In this document: piece after piece, positions 6,574-6,765 of the stretch
Layout: each line of letters begins with the position of its first letter
Position numbering within the stretch: position 1 is the first letter of the stretch
NCBI GenBank assembly: GCA_023417165.1
Contig: JAEZGD010000283.1
Coordinates: 1-6,765 of the forward strand
Reading direction: 5' to 3'
DNA: 6,765 nt
Origin: Planctomycetota bacterium
GTDB taxonomy: Bacteria > Planctomycetota > Planctomycetia > Pirellulales > Pirellulaceae
Position numbers and translations under genes: made by a program
Notes under the pieces: model-generated
Told to the model about the DNA's origin: nothing
Databases searched by the model: none
The model's input: the letters and a program-made list of their open reading frames with translations, nothing else

Positions 6574-6765
6574 ATGACTACAGCATCCTCAGAATCGGAA
6601 CCTGCTGGCCGCCCTGCGCGGCCTCGGTGGCGGCTTATGTTGTGGGGCCTGCTCTTCGTCGTGGGGACGTACCTCGTCATCGCCTATCTGCTGATACCGT
6701 GGGGCTGGAAGTTCTACGCCCGGCGGCATCCGGCGCTCGACTCAACGCCCAACATCACCTACACC
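6574..6765 (+). CDS. Membrane protein, probable LssY_C-type (3' partial)
   Basis: The 64 visible codons begin MTTASSESEPAG, continue through an Arg-rich stretch (RPARPRWR), and then give one strong hydrophobic helix at about residues 21-45 (LMLWGLLFVVGTYLVIAYLL, then IPWGW). After the helix comes KFYARRHPALDSTPNITYT and the window ends. The positive residues before the helix predict an N-in orientation. An in-frame TAA at 6541 with no other start codon in between makes ATG 6574 the first possible start. AGAGG abuts the ATG directly, too close for a good Shine-Dalgarno, which is common in planctomycetes. The helix followed by a RRHPALD...P..T.T pattern resembles, from memory, the start of proteins with an LssY C-terminal domain. 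That family call is tentative because the domain itself lies outside the window; a membrane-anchored protein is well supported. Confidence 0.72.
   Translation, partial: MTTASSESEPAGRPARPRWRLMLWGLLFVVGTYLVIAYLLIPWGWKFYARRHPALDSTPNITYT

Overview
The window looks like a piece of a GC-rich bacterial chromosome, most likely from a planctomycete (Pirellulales-like). I infer this from the very large alpha-2-macroglobulin-like gene with glycine-rich stretches, the GC-rich codon use, the style of the intergenic repeat, and the start of a probable LssY_C-type membrane protein gene. No 16S rRNA or other taxonomic marker is present, so the assignment is tentative.

Layout. Positions 1-6383 (+) are one uninterrupted reading frame, open at the left edge: an alpha-2-macroglobulin (A2M) family protein missing its N-terminus and signal peptide. 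Its segments in order are: macroglobulin (MG) beta-domains; a bait-region/MG core; a long low-complexity insertion with a glycine-rich, basic stretch; the A2M domain; an alpha/alpha-toroid resembling the thioester domain but lacking the CxEQ thioester motif; a terminal MG10-like domain; about eight TPR-like helical hairpins; a second MG-type beta module resembling the protein's own N-terminal part; and a Pro-rich then Gly-rich tail. Positions 6384-6573 are intergenic and almost filled by a 149-bp imperfect inverted repeat (6395-6543). From 6574 to the right edge a second + strand gene begins. It encodes a single N-terminal transmembrane helix followed by a sequence resembling the start of LssY_C-type proteins.

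Functional picture. Bacterial A2Ms are envelope proteins thought to trap proteases or to act in envelope protein interactions. This one cannot form the canonical thioester, and it fuses the A2M body to a TPR scaffold and an extra MG module. A structural, protein-binding or non-covalent trapping role is therefore more likely than covalent capture. The two genes are co-directional, but the repeat separates them and co-transcription is uncertain. No RNA gene, CRISPR array, transposase or clear rho-independent terminator with a T-tract was seen.
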